From assembly GCA_000469685.2 (NCBI GenBank), contig LS997564.1:23462165-23526164 (forward strand): a stretch of 64,000 bases of DNA. The letters are read 5' to 3'. Positions 30,084 through 42,076 of this stretch are shown piece after piece. The notes below the pieces were generated by a model that ran no database searches, had not been told where the DNA came from, and was given only the letters and a program-made list of their open reading frames with translations. A program made the translations under genes and the position numbers. The stretch is from Haemonchus contortus (Eukaryota; Nematoda; Chromadorea; Rhabditida; Trichostrongylidae). Each line of letters opens with the position of its first letter. Position 1 is the stretch's first letter.

Positions 30084-30958
30084 TTAGGTTGGCAAATAAG
30101 TCCTGTGATAAAATGGAGACCTTTTTTGAATCATTTCTAAATTTTTTTATATCGATCAATTTTTGGAAAAATTTTTACCGAAGAAGTCAACAACCTTCTT
30201 TTATTCTTTGAGCCATTCACTGATGCCATCTCTTTAGGAAAGAGGGAGCTGTGACTCAAAGAAGTAACTGACTGCCGTTTTTGGATCACATTAAGTTACG
30301 AATTTCTTTCCCGCAACGGGATGCTCAAAAAGGCGGAACTTATGGTAGTTAAGAGGGGGAACTCTCCGGAAGTACGATCAAAGAGTAACCTGGAACCAAG
30401 CGGGATTGGTGAACTTTTGACGTGGGTCCAAAGCGAATTTTCGACGTGCGTTGTTTTTCTGTAAGGACCTGATTTAGGGTTTGATCGTCCTTCTCAAACC
30501 CCGTTTGCCAAATAAAGGGGAACATAGGGAAAGCGACAGCTGTGTCCATCTAGTCCGCGTTTAGCAACTCATAGTGGATGGATTCCTTCAACCTCCATTA
30601 AATTAAGGGACGATGCTTGCGTTACCCCGAAGGCTAGTATCTCCTGCAGTGAAGCGATCCAGCCGATTGTTGACCGGTGCTGGTGAGCAGTGCTAGCATC
30701 GAATAGTTTGCTGATATTTCGAGCCGCTACATCCGCGTTTTTCCCTGGCGTGCTTAGTAGAAGGTGATGGTACGAATCGGGTGTTGTCAATTTATTGACC
30801 GTAATGCTCTGAAAGCCCACACGCGTGCCCCTATTTACTCATGTGTTGATTGCCCGGGGAACGTCCTACAACTTTACCACCCTTGCTACCGTGTTCACAC
30901 TGTTGACACAAATTTTCAACGCTTCGGATTTTTTGTCGCAGGTCTAATTCCAACCTAA
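30084..30958 (-). mobile_element. Decayed DNA transposon with TTAGGTTGG ends
   Basis: Ends TTAGGTTGG and its complement CCAACCTAA, flanked by TA (30082, 30959). The - strand of 30300-30840 matches 53940-54420 on the + strand, sharing words such as TTCGATGCTAGCACTGCT and GATGGACACAGCT. Both carry a peptide with LFDASTA that resembles the helix-turn-helix region of mariner-type transposases. Neither has a complete ORF. Assignment to mariner rests on the ends and is moderate. Confidence 0.55.
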
Positions 30959-30959
30959 T

Positions 30960-32299
30960 AGTTATCGTGATCGAGAAGTAATTTGTGAGAACAATCATAC
31001 TAGTATCGCATTCTTGTCAAGTATTTCGAATTCCATCTGTTTCAAAAGGAATTGGGCACACCATTTGTAGTTTTCTATAGTTCCATAAAATTCTTGTGGA
31101 AATTGAAACGTGGTAAAATCCTCAATATGTGTAAACTATCGAGCAACTAAGGCGGTTAGCCCTATAAAGCCGATTGGCCTGAGCAGAAATTGAGATCAGT
31201 CATCAGCCACATAAGTAAGGGACGTGAACTGCATATCGCTGTGCATTCTGCGGTAAGTGTTTTGAAGGTTTCTATGTCAAACATTTTTCTTCCAATAACA
31301 TTTTAGAACTTTGCTCCGAAATTATCGCCAACCATTATCTCGTATACTTCTCCTTGCCTAGGTCGGCTCGCGATGTTTAAGCAAATTTTCCGATTACTAC
31401 AGTAATCCATGGCATTTTCCTTTGGCGTTGTCGGCCTGAACAGGTTTCATTGTATTCATTCATCGCCTCAAATACTTCATCGCTATTGGATACTATCCAA
31501 TTAAGAAATCTATTGGTTGCTATCAAATTCGAAGAACATGAAGTAGGATCTCAGCAGACGTGCTTGTTACGGTCTTCGTAAAGATGGCTCTAGTATTCAA
31601 GCAGAATACGAGAATTATTCAGCATTTCGAAATTTCAATATGATCTTCTCCATAATTGAAAAGTCGTATGTAATCTATCTATGGTATCTTGTTACTTTTC
31701 CTTGAAGATGTGCTGGAAAGTCGGGTAAGTCGGGTAACGCAATGGTTTTGACCCGGTTTTTGGGCATGCATAGCAGCTGTTGTGTAGTTTCTTCACCGTA
31801 AGGCGACCTTCTGGGACACAAACTCTGTGTCGCAGTCAGTTGCGACATTGTGTGCTACGTGGCTCATGCTTGTCATGTCAAATGGGAGATTCGCTTCGCT
31901 GTAATGCTTTCGGTGTATTTAAGCGCTCCTAGATCACCCCTGGGCGCTTTTTGCTCAGATGTAAGATAAAGTGGTAAGTTAAGAGAACGTATTACTGAAC
32001 CACCAAGAACAGTTTGGTGCATCGTGCCAAATACTGTTCTGCGTTACGAAAAAAACCTGAACCAGTCGATCAGGATATCTGATCCATGTGGCCCACTGAG
32101 GTCCCCATCGAAAAGAAACGATAGAACATATCCTATATGGGAAACCCATTTTGAACAGCGTGCTCACGCTCAAATCGCTCACAGAAACTTTTAAAGAGTA
32201 CTCGAAATCGCTGCAGCCTGCGAACAATACGAACAAACGCTGCAGGCCATTGTTTCATAAAAGGTAGTATTCCGGAGATCAGTTCGGCTAAGAATGATT
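30960..32299. other. Unassigned intergenic DNA
   Basis: Short ORFs only; no motif or boundary recognised. Confidence 0.45.
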
Positions 32300-32319
32300 T
32301 GCATTCCTCAGTCGAAAAA

Positions 32320-33260
32320 AATGAAGAGTGACTGCGACACCACCAAAAACAAGGATGACAAGAAAAACGTTATGCAGAGGCTGGAGAAGTTGAAGAAGAG
32401 ATCAAATCCACTGCCGTGTTGAATGAAGCGTCGAAAATGATTCTCATGCTGAATACCAGACTCACTGAAGCGGGCGGCAATTATCAAGGACTTGCGCAAG
32501 AAAATGGAAAGTTTTTCCAATCGCTAGGCTCCCTAGGAAGCAGTCACGCACTGTCAGTATAGATCAACAATACTGTGACCGCCCCGGATTTAACCTAAAC
32601 AAGGCAACTGTCACGCATGATTCCTGCTCCAGAATAACCCTCCCCGAATTTTACGAAAACGAACAAGTGAGTTCGAGCGACATGTGGAACATTAGTTCAC
32701 AACAATCGAACGGCGTTAGCGGTGATTGAAAAGTTACTGTTGTCGAAGGAAAGTCGTCGTAGCAAATCAGACAGAACAATGAAGGGAATAGAACTGCTAA
32801 AACTATGCAGAAGATTTCTCCGCTAATCCCATATTCGTCGACACCCTTCGGACAGGAGCAGCGGCTTTTATACATACAGAATTCTAGAAATCGCAACATT
32901 CCTAGGCGAATACAACTAGGTAACTGTATTGACCATAAACATTTGCAAGAGCTTGAGAGAGTTCAAACGAGTGACTCATTAACAGATAACGATAAGCATA
33001 CATTCAAGAATAACTAAGAATAGAGAAAGGAATAGAGGATTGGGAAATTTTCTATAGAAACGATCACGAAAAAATATGGGGATAAACCAGCCTATAGTTC
33101 AAAGATTACGAGACCTCCCATCGGCAGATAGAAGAGCAAGAAGGATTGAAGTGACGCACGATAAAACATGTGTGCTGTTGAATGAAATGGTATCAGCCGG
33201 ACAAGATATTCGAGGCACAAAGGGCGTCATGTGCATCGGAGCAACCTTACCTCTTTGAAC
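32320..33260 (+). pseudogene. Degraded coding-like region, unrecognised
   Basis: Consecutive open stretches in shifting + frames: KNVMQRLEKLKK (near 32370), LNEASKMILMLNTRLTEAGG (32430-32490), LPEFYENEQVSSSDMWNISS (32640-32700), then 33076-33258 with QRLRDLPSADRRARR. Lys/Glu-rich and amphipathic text suggests a once-coding, possibly intronless sequence broken by frameshifts and stops. I do not recognise a family. Confidence 0.3.
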
Positions 33261-36200
33261 ACACGATTCTACTGCTCGTTCTCCAGTAGCAAACGGTCTG
33301 AAGAGTTCTCTAAAGCTTTGCCTCACAATTACATCGCTTACTTTCGAAATTGTCAAGCAATGGTCGCCGTTTCGCGTACGATCGGATAGTGGTAACTCAT
33401 TAACACGAGAATAACGATTTTTTGGAAAATTTCCCTAGCCGTAGCTTAATAGTCAACGTAGTAACTGAATTTCGTGAAAGCTCTTCAGTATCACGGCAGA
33501 AAGCAACGACATTACTTTGCTGTACTCAAGCTATGAGAAAACTAATGCTTCAATCTTCCTTGCCAACGACGCTGCAAACGTGGATGACGTCGACGTAGCC
33601 ATACATATCGAGCAGTTATCTGACGCAATCAACGAACTCAAAAGCCTCAGGGCTTTTCCAACCGATCGATAGGCGATGTTTACGAACTAGCTTCAATTCT
33701 AGCCTGCGCAGAAATGTTATCATGTTCCCATGGAATGTACTGATTACAGGCTTCCTTGTTAGCTTCGTATAAAATGCGTGGTCAGGCGCCGACTAGGAGC
33801 TCGCCTCGCAACCGCCGCTCAACCTATGGTCATCAACGGCGGATTCGCCTACCGTCTGACAAGCCGTCGCCGTCGTCAGCACGCTTTATGGAAATCGTTC
33901 TAATAACTTTGATTCCTGAAAAACCCGTTGTATTAGACGGTGTCGCTACAGCTTATCGGAGGAGGTGCTAAGAACCAAACTGGTAGCAGCGAGCCCTCCA
34001 CCCGACGGCAGACGGAGGGACGGTGAGTTCGATTTTTTGATTCGATTTTTCCCTTCCTCTCTCTGTTTGCTCTCCTATCCTCTATAATGTAGCTGCTTTC
34101 ACTTCCTCTCTTCTTTTTCCTCTTCATGGTTTTTTTTCTTAGCTCCATCACAGTAAGCCCCGAAGGGTTGCCTCCAGGCACGTTAGTAGGAGAATAAGAC
34201 AGCATTTCCGTAAGGGCTCTTTGCAGTATTGACGGGATCGTAGTCTCTCCTTCAGCATAATAAACTTTCATATTGATTAGAGCTGGAAATATTTCGTTGA
34301 CAGTTTTATATTCTTTTCACACTAATTCTCTCAAATTTCAATTTTCTTTACAAATTACGGTATTCTTCGCCCTATGTTGGGGCTTTCAGTGGCACTTTCT
34401 TCGAATCACACTCCGTAATTGACTCTTTCCTCCTTTTCTTTTTTTTCGTTAATTTCTGGCTGTATTTCATATTTTCTTTTCTTTTTTTTATTTTCTCGTT
34501 TTTTGCCGCGGGTCGAGCCTACCCGCCACGGTTGTTATCGTGATTGATGCGTTTAGTTCTGATAATATGACCGCCCCATATCAGTTTTAAGTTGTATAAG
34601 ATGTAGGTGATCGCCTGAACAAAGGTTGTTTTCAAGTTCAAAGGTGGCATAGGTTGAGAAGTTGAGAAGTTCCCCGGGTTGACGTTCTCTTAAGTAATAG
34701 TTCTTTTGCACACAAGAGGTGTTCGACACCTCATAGCTCCAAGCAATGCGTTAGGGCGGTTTCCCCCGGGTAGAGACGCTGTAAATATTGAGCCCAGTAC
34801 CAGTACAATAAGTATCCCAAATGAAGCAGGAGTGCTTTTGCTTAACCACTGTACCGGACTTGGGGCTCGTTTGGGTTCGGATCCAACGCACAACGTTTGC
34901 ACGGCTAATAAATGTCGATGGCTAACGAAATGCGCTACTCTGTGCAAAGATGGCCGTTCCTAGTGTTAATGCCCCCCTTCCCCCAGTACCGAGAGGACTG
35001 GGGGATAAGGTGCTGTATATTTGATGTGGGTTTTCATGCCTTGAAAAACTAGAGTAGATACAATCGGTTGAAGGGCTAAGATTCAAATCCATAGTCAAAG
35101 TGTACTCTTGGAAGCCTCAAGCCTCTCATACCAGCTACACATAACGATGTCTGACATCGGGTGTGACCTTAAAGGTACAGTTCACGATGAAATGTTTCCA
35201 GAGACCCCCCCATAAGATGAAGTCTAGGCTCCCTCTTATACCACAGCTGGCGCTATCAGGTGGTAAAAGGCCGTGCTAGAGCGTTTTAAGGGCTAAGGGA
35301 CCGTACCGTGTGTATCCATAGACGAGTTTCACCGGCACTGCAGAGGCTGCGCCACTCACAAAGGAACCCATGTAGTAGGCTCAAGCAACTTCTCATGACC
35401 CATAGCGGCTGCGAAAGGTAGTTCTGTACAGTTCTGGCTTGATGTAGTCAGCTCTTTGCGCATTTATGACAACTGGAATCTCGTCGGAATATTTCTTTTA
35501 TGTTGCTTCCGTCACGGTGTTTTTGAATGAAAACAGGCACCTCAAAATTATCGTGAATAGTGCCTTTGATGAAAGGACGGAGCAATAGCGAAGGCAATCG
35601 GGGATCGATTCAAGTGGTCGAGTGAAGCGAGAAGGTGTTGATTCGAGGTGAATTTTGTGAAATTAATTTCATATTGCTGAGTAGCATTTTGAAAGTGGAG
35701 TTCCACTAGATGAGTTTGCAGGATTTTCGTTCAAACAAAAAGTTGAGATCTAGCCTCGAATGCATTGGGTTGATTTCAGTAGCCTAAATGAAGGGAGGGT
35801 TTCAAAACAGTCATTTCATTTCATTTCATCATTTGCCCCATACCATGTATGTGCTCCAGCAAGTTAAGCAGCTCAAATTGCGTCAAGACGACTTTTGAGT
35901 CAGTTCGCGTTGAAAAAAGTAGATATCCAGTGCCATAGAGAAAAGGCGAACGATTCATTGCAAAGTTATCGTGGTTTTTGCTTGACCAAAGTGTATTCGA
36001 GCGGTCTGGGAACTAAGCAAGTGACAAAACAATGTGAACTTTATGGCGCAGGAAGTGATTTTTCGTCAGGAAGTGATTTTTCGGGGGAAAACCAATCATT
36101 TTCAGTATTCCTTATGTTGGTAAAAGGTGTTGCTCTATAACTGTGTCATACTGCATGTCTACTCATGCGTCGTCGCCACGTTTATAATATGGAAAGAATT

Positions 36201-37016
36201 TTTGCTGTTGTACACCGAATGTATACATTAGCCATTTCCATGTGTACGTCGCAGATCCAACACCATGGAACAGTCCCATCGCTTTGTAACAGTTTTTCGA
36301 AAGTCGGTATTTTTTTCCGGGTTGTGGGTGATAGACATAAAAGGCAAGTGGCATACCACGGGATCACTAAGGTGATTATTTACGACACGCCACAAGACGA
36401 GACAGCTATCCATTAATCGCTACATGCTGTGATTAAATTGCGAATCCAGAGGGTTTTTGGGGAAACTCAGGTCACATGATAAACCCATGTTTCCAAATTT
36501 TGGCAGGTCTCAACGACAGGCGGAAGAGACCATAGAATACCGATTTGGCGCCTCATCCAAAGCATAGCTTCACGGCTTCGGACTGATATGGGCAGCGGAC
36601 CACTTGCTATTTCCAACTGTGTGTAGCAAACCCATCTCGTGCTGCCCCATATCAATCAGTGCATTTCCGAATTCAACTTTTGACCAATCGAACTCTTGAA
36701 TCGGTAGTAGCGGCGTAAAATCTTCAGAGGGTTGCGAATTTTCCATCATATTGTTAGGGCTAGAAGAGATAGATCACGCTGATTTTCTTCTAGAAGTTTT
36801 CTCGACGTTGCTCATTTTTTCCTTTGTCTTCGTTTGTTTTTCCTTCGTTATTCTTATTCGTTTTCATTTTTGTTGCCGGGCGGTATGTCCTTTATGACGC
36901 CCTGGATGGTAGACAATGAACAATAAACTATTTCGCTCAAAGAAGAGTGGTGTAAAGTTAGGCATGAGGAAGTTTGAATTTATTCTCTTCCACACAGTAT
37001 TGTACGCAGTTGCCCT
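33261..37016. other. Repeat-bearing intergenic DNA without a supported gene
   Basis: Contains the 13-base word TGGTAGCAGCGAG at 33981 (see findings) and a repeat copy at 35171-35480. A small hairpin GAGGTGTTCGACACCTC lies near 34715. Another, CCCCCAGTAC...GACTGGGGG, lies near 34980-35005. T-rich low-complexity tracts occur around 34430-34505. ORFs are all short and unassignable. Confidence 0.45.
35171..35480 (+). repeat. Repeat of the CAGTTCACGATGAAAT family, second copy
   Basis: Begins TTAAAGGTACAGTTCACGAT and is collinear with 18888-19195 (shared GATGAA, ACCGGCA, CTGTACAGTTCTGGC and CTCTTTGCGC words). It is more diverged than the MITE copies in the methyltransferase gene. Confidence 0.6.
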
Positions 37017-37430
37017 GTAAGTGATGCTGTGTAAGCGTGGCGGTAGTCAGACGACATTCATGACTCATCTGACTATTTCAGGGCGGAGCGAAAAAGATGG
37101 AAGTTTTCGAGGAGTCGGCACTAGACTTGACCGGAGGACGGTCGCATTTGCACAGTCATCTCACATTTGGGGCGACGTTCCAGAAACAAAGACCTACTTA
37201 CCACCCTATTGAACTCGTCGTGTGACTTAGTACATGTTAACTCCTATCATCTTATATTTATGTCTTTTTATTCGCATTCCGGGTTGTTAGAAGAAGTTAA
37301 TATTTATTTGTTGTCGCTCGTATCCGTCTCTTATGAGGTTCACTCGCTATGATTGTTATGTTCCTAATAAAACTCAGCCATCTATTAGTCTAAGATGCAC
37401 ATGCACGAACCGCTGCGCACGCAAGCTTAC
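37017..37430 (+). repeat. Left LTR
   Basis: 414 bp, matching the right LTR with scattered substitutions. Five-base inverted ends GTAAG and CTTAC. It contains AATAAAA near 37367, a plausible polyadenylation signal. The LTRs differ visibly, so the insertion is not very recent. Confidence 0.85.
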
Positions 37431-37443
37431 TGGTAGCAGCGAG
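37431..37443 (+). other. Primer-binding site TGGTAGCAGCGAG
   Basis: Directly abuts the left LTR. The identical 13 bases follow the Gypsy-type LTR at 54805 and occur at 33981, so these elements probably use the same primer tRNA. Confidence 0.7.
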
Positions 37444-38039
37444 TGGTTTCGCATTGAGTGTAGGTTGGAAATTAGTCTTTAAGTACTTTTTTGAGTCTTT
37501 GTGCAACTGTATCGGCGTGGACGGGCCCGTCAGCGCTCGACTGGCAGCTGCACTTAGTCATCACCAAAAAGACTAAGCTTGGTCGACTCCAAGAAACGCT
37601 AAAATATTCATGTTTCAGCAGTCTGCTTTCGATAGAATTTTGGTTTAACAGATGTCGGTAGTTTTTAGAGAGCTGATAGAACCATGGACATTGGCCAGGT
37701 GCTGGTTGCAGATGGCAGTCGTTCGATTTCTTTTCAGGATAGTTTTAGGCTATGATACCCCTGGAAGGGGGTCCAAAAGGAGCGGAATCATTACGTGAGT
37801 AAAGAAGATAAGCCTGGGATGTGTGATGGAGTTTCGAGACGTAGGTAAAGAGTTCCCAGCCCGATGAGTATGTGGCCACATTTGAGTCGAATAGTGCGGT
37901 AATGGAGTGTGCTGGGAGTCAGTCTTTGGGGCTCTCAATAGTCGAAGAGGAAGCATTGTTTTCGGAAGCTGAGCTCGATGCGAGTATGATAACTATTCCG
38001 CGGATATCCTAATATATATAATTCGCTAAGTGTGTCTGT

Positions 38040-38610
38040 TGGTGTGTCGGTGTGTTTGTGTGTGTGTTTGTTTGTGTGTGTGTGTGTGTGTGTGTCGGTG
38101 TGTGTGTCTGACCGGAAATTCATAACTCCTGTCCCCGTGGACCTAGAGCGTTCAAATTTGGTATGAATAAGGGGGACAGGATGGGAACACCTATGGTAGG
38201 TGGCAGAACCGGACTCCGTTCACAGGGAGCGCGGCGTGCGCGTTAGAAGTTTTGGGCCGCAAGTTCATAACTCCTGTTCCCGTGGACCTAGAAAGCTCAA
38301 ATTTGGCAGGAATACAGGGGGCAGCATGGGAACACTTATGACAGGTGGTAGGACCAGACTCCACCCACAGGGAGCAGGTTGTGCGCGATAGAAATTTTAG
38401 GTCGCAATTTCATAACTCCTGCTCCAGTGGACCCAAAGCGTTCAAAATTGGTAGAGTACAGGGGGCGGCATGGGAACACTTATGGTGGGTGGCAGGACCG
38501 GACTCCATGCACAGGAAGCGGGGCGTGCGCGATAGTAATTTTGGGCCGCAAATTCATATCTCCTGTTTCCGTGGACCTAGAAAGCTCAAATTTGGTAGGA
38601 TCACACTTTT
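38040..38610 (+). repeat. (TG)n tract followed by ~145-bp tandem repeat
   Basis: A TG-rich tract (38040-38108) leads into about 3.5 units. The word TTCATAACTCCTG (or near match) recurs at about 38119, 38263, 38409 and 38552. Each unit also has GTGGACCTAGA, TTCAAATTTGG, ATGGGAACAC and GGACCGGACTCC-type words. An inverted single relative lies at 44890-45395. The leading TATATAATTCGCTAAGTGTG resembles the outer end of that relative, so this is probably a dispersed element with internal repeats. Confidence 0.8.
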
Positions 38611-40149
38611 CGTATTACCAGTGGAATGTCGGCATTCTATTAGATGATGCTAGATGTGACGAGATCGTAGGTAGTCGGTGACAAGAACTGATGATAACTA
38701 ATAAGAGAAGACAAAGCACCTAAGAGTGCCACTCACCGATCGAAATCCTAACATCTTCGGTATCTACGATGTAGCTTTGACCGTTCAGTATGTTTCACTC
38801 GATAAGACGAGATGGTAGAGTAGGGTGACAAAAGTGAGTGGTAAGTGTAGTGATAGGGACCCATTAGGGCAATACGCTAAGCAGATTAGAACTTTGTTCA
38901 TTTCTTACTATTAGATTACGACCGCTACCCAGCAAGGTTTGTGATTCGATGAAGGGTCCCCTTTGGTCGATATCATTTGCGAGAAAACTTATTCGACCGC
39001 CTGTAATCTAGAATTCTCAACAAATGATATCTCCGTAAGGAAAAGGGTCCATTGATAAAAATATCTGATAACGATAAATTTCTGTTGTGTCAAAGAAGGA
39101 TTTCGAGCTCTGTTTCAGTTCCATACTCTCACTCAGCTAAGCACGGAAAAAGACTTAAAAACTATAAACATTGAGAGAGGTAATAAAATTCTTCAGTTCA
39201 ACATTTCTCGGGATAGGGTGTTTGACACAAGAAGGAGGAGAGCCTGGCGTTAGCCGTGCGTTCCGATATCTGTACATTTACCGAAGTTTACTGTCATTCA
39301 TTTTGCCTTTTTTTAAAAACTACTTCCACTTCTTCATTGCAGAATGTTGTACTATCAGTGCCGGATCATTCCAATTGCACTGAAATTTAACAGAGATACG
39401 CCTCCTTAGCCCATCTCTCTTTTTTTTCTCTGAGTAATCGCCTTTTTGATACTATACGATGTTCTATTCGAACACAGCTGAGATGGTTTACAGAAAAAAA
39501 ATGCTCCCAATTTGGAGCTAATACTGAGGGTGTAGAGCTTTCGAAGGAAAAGGAGAATACGAAGTGTTATTTACACATAGCAAATTTCTCACAGGAAGGG
39601 AAAGCGCCCGGCGTAGCCGGGCGAACCCATAAGAAGGAGGAGAGCCTGGCGTTAGCCGGGCGATCCGACTGGTATGTATATATGTATATATGGATCGTGC
39701 GCACGTGTGTATAAATATGAGAGTCCAAAACAAAGGGGAAAACAAAAAAAATCCACAACACGACATAGAAATTCGTTTTTGAATAAAACTCTTGAAGGGT
39801 GTATTAATAACGAGAACTAAGAGCTTGAGAGTCCTGATGGGCAGTAATTAAAGTTAGTTTGATGGTTCTACGTGATGCATCGTTAGCGCCTAAGTAGTTC
39901 GCTGGGTCTCTAGTTGTTGAAATATCGACACTCATTTATTCGTTCTCGAGTTGATCTCTTTCTCTATGTTAGTCATAAACAAAGCCTTTAGCTGTATGAA
40001 GAACTTTATGACGGGTGTAGCGAAACTCTGGCCACATATACCGATAGTGTCGAAGATCACCCGTCAATACTTAGCAGCTCGACATAATCGCCAGAACAAG
40101 GGCCTGTTGCGTCTGGTCCCTCTGCCCTCTGGCGTACCACCCTGACTGA

Positions 40150-41560
40150 CCAGCTGGTTACCATCCTCTATGCGAACCAGCCACTAGGCACTAGCGACGA
40201 GCCTTATCTCAAGTCTCTTCCACCACCTTCAGGCGAGGAGCGCTCCTCCCGCGTCAAAGGACATTCTGTGGCTCTCACGCCCGACCAACGGGACGCAGTT
40301 CGCATAGGGACCGGGAAAATTCCCCTGGTAGCCATACAGGCTGCGTTCGGAACCGGAAAGACCCTCGGCGGAGTCATCTTAGCTGCGTTCTTATCTGGAG
40401 ACACCGAAATCATAGTAATAGTGACGACTTCAACTAATGCAGAGGTGGCTCAATTCACGGACACGTTTTTGCTCTTGAGGATTTTCCTCAGATGCGAGTG
40501 GTGCGACATATTTCCGGCACAGCGACAGACGATAATTTGACTCCGACTCCAGTTGACCTTAGTGAGGTACTGAAGTCGCTTGGTAACGACTTTAAAGATC
40601 AATTATCGGCGGAACATCTCGAGACGTGCCGGCTATTCAAGTACTTCGCGATATTATTGAAAATTACATCGAGCATCCGGCAGCGATACCCAATATGACG
40701 GACGACCAGAATGACGAGTGTGGGATAGCAGAGCAGTACGCTCGAGCGCATGGTGGAAACCATGTTCGCGGTACGGCGTCCTTCGGTCATTTGAATGACG
40801 ACATCGTCCCTTTTGAACTTCACTGGTCGCGAGGGAATTTTCAAATCCTACATACGCGACTTTAAGATAGTAATAAGGGACGAAGCATTGCAAATCTCGG
40901 AGCCGGCTCTCCTCACGATCGCTAGCCGTCTCCCGCACTCCCGCCAAGTCTACATAGGAGATGTGCACCACCTCGCTCCGCATGTTAAGTGCCCACCGAC
41001 GTCCAATTCGGCCGTTCACGGAGCACGCAGTGTCATGGATCTGCTCCTTTATACCCCAGCGGTACCCGTAGCGCTGCTCATTACCACCTTCCGCGCTCAT
41101 TCGGCATTGCTTGCTCTCCCCAACCGCATCGCATACGGAGGACAGCTGGTCAGCGGGACCCCCGAGGAGGCTCGAAGTCTACTTGTGTCGAGAATTTTCT
41201 TCACGACTCTTGACTTCACGTTTATCTTTTTAGATGTACCGGACAAATCAGCGAGGGTCATAGTAAGTCGCATTTTAATGAAAATGATATTTCAGCATGT
41301 GCAGGCATTTTGCGCAAGCTACTGGGTTTGGGTATCGCCCCGCAGAACATCTGCGTGATTACTTTTAAAAGGAAGCAGTATCGTTAGATAAAGCCGTACG
41401 CCGAGGAGTACAACGTTGAGCTCACCACCGTGGGCTCCGTCCAGGGCCAAGAGAAAGAGGTTGTTTTTTACTTACTACAAAAACTAATTTCAATCCAGAT
41501 TCGGCCGCCTTCATCAACGATTACCGACGCCTAAATGTGGCTACCCGCTGAAGGCATGTG
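40150..41560 (+). pseudogene. UPF1/DNA2-type superfamily 1 helicase, frameshifted
   Basis: Helicase motifs appear in the right order but in three frames. Motif I is AAFGTGKT after TPDQRDAV (about 40275-40365). Motif II is RDEALQIS (~40876). Motif III is YIGDVHHLAP (~40950), with ITTFRAHSALLALPNRI (~41080) after it. ICVITFKRKQY is at ~41350, motif V VQGQEKEV at ~41433 and motif VI DYRRLNVATR at ~41520. Frames change near 40475, 40625 and 40860 and after motif IV; part could be introns, but several shifts lack splice sites. The first aspartate-glutamate pair of motif II is kept. It lies between the two LTRs, ending about 90 bases before the right one. Confidence 0.75.
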
Positions 41561-41643
41561 TCCGTGAGCATTTATTCGGTGAGCCACTTCTATCCTTCAC
41601 CGCCGCATGCAAGTGCACTTGAAGTCCAGGTCGGACTTCGGGT

Positions 41644-41656
41644 GAAGAGGGGAGGA
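41644..41656 (+). other. Polypurine tract before right LTR
   Basis: GAAGAGGGGAGGA lies immediately before the right LTR, the position from which plus-strand synthesis is primed in LTR retrotransposons. Confidence 0.7.
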
Positions 41657-42071
41657 GTAAGTGATGCTGTGTAGGCGTAGCGGTAGTTAGACGACATTCA
41701 TGGCTCATCTGACTATTTCATTGCGGAGCGAGTAAGATGGAAGCTGTTGGGGAGTCGGCACAACGCTCGACCGAAGGACGGTCGCCTTTATACTGCTATC
41801 TCACATCTTGAAGCGACGTCCCAGAAACAAAGATCTGTTAACCACCCTATTGTACTCGTTGTGTGCCTTAGTATATGTTAACTCCCATCATGTTATATTT
41901 ATGTCTTTTTATTCGCATTCCGGGTTGTTATGCGAAGTTAATATTTATTTGTTGCCGCTCGTATCTGTGTCTTATGGTGTCCACTCGCTATGACTGTTAT
42001 ATTCCTAATAAAACGTAGTCAACTATTAGCCTAAGATGCACATGCACGAATCGCTGCGCAAGCAAGCTTAC
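41657..42071 (+). repeat. Right LTR
   Basis: 415 bp, collinear with 37017-37430, ending GCAAGCTTAC followed by the TGCCC duplication. Confidence 0.85.
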
Positions 42072-42076
42072 TGCCC

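Larger units (their letters stand above)
37017..42071 (+). mobile_element. LTR-bounded element without gag-pol, carrying a helicase remnant
   Basis: Two direct repeats of ~415 bp (37017-37430, 41657-42071) start GTAAGTGATGCTGTG and end GCTTAC. The 5-bp sequence TGCCC occurs just outside each end (37011-37015, 42072-42076). Immediately after the left LTR is TGGTAGCAGCGAG, a primer-binding site of the type that pairs with a tRNA 3' CCA end. Just before the right LTR is the purine tract GAAGAGGGGAGGA. These four signs together define a retrotransposon-like unit. Inside I find no Gag, protease, reverse transcriptase or integrase. Instead there is a 145-bp tandem repeat (38040-38610), two copies of an AGGAGAGCCTGGCGTTAGCC word (39236, 39636) and a broken helicase. 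It would be non-autonomous. Confidence 0.75.

Noticed and set aside
38200..38681. Overlapping ORFs as a repeat protein
   Set aside because: They arise because the 145-bp tandem unit lacks stops in some frames; the period is not a multiple of three and no start context or motif supports coding.
39605..39623. Helitron 3' hairpin (CGCCCGGC-GTA-GCCGGGCG)
   Set aside because: Good 8-bp stem, but no CTRR end at the expected distance on either strand.
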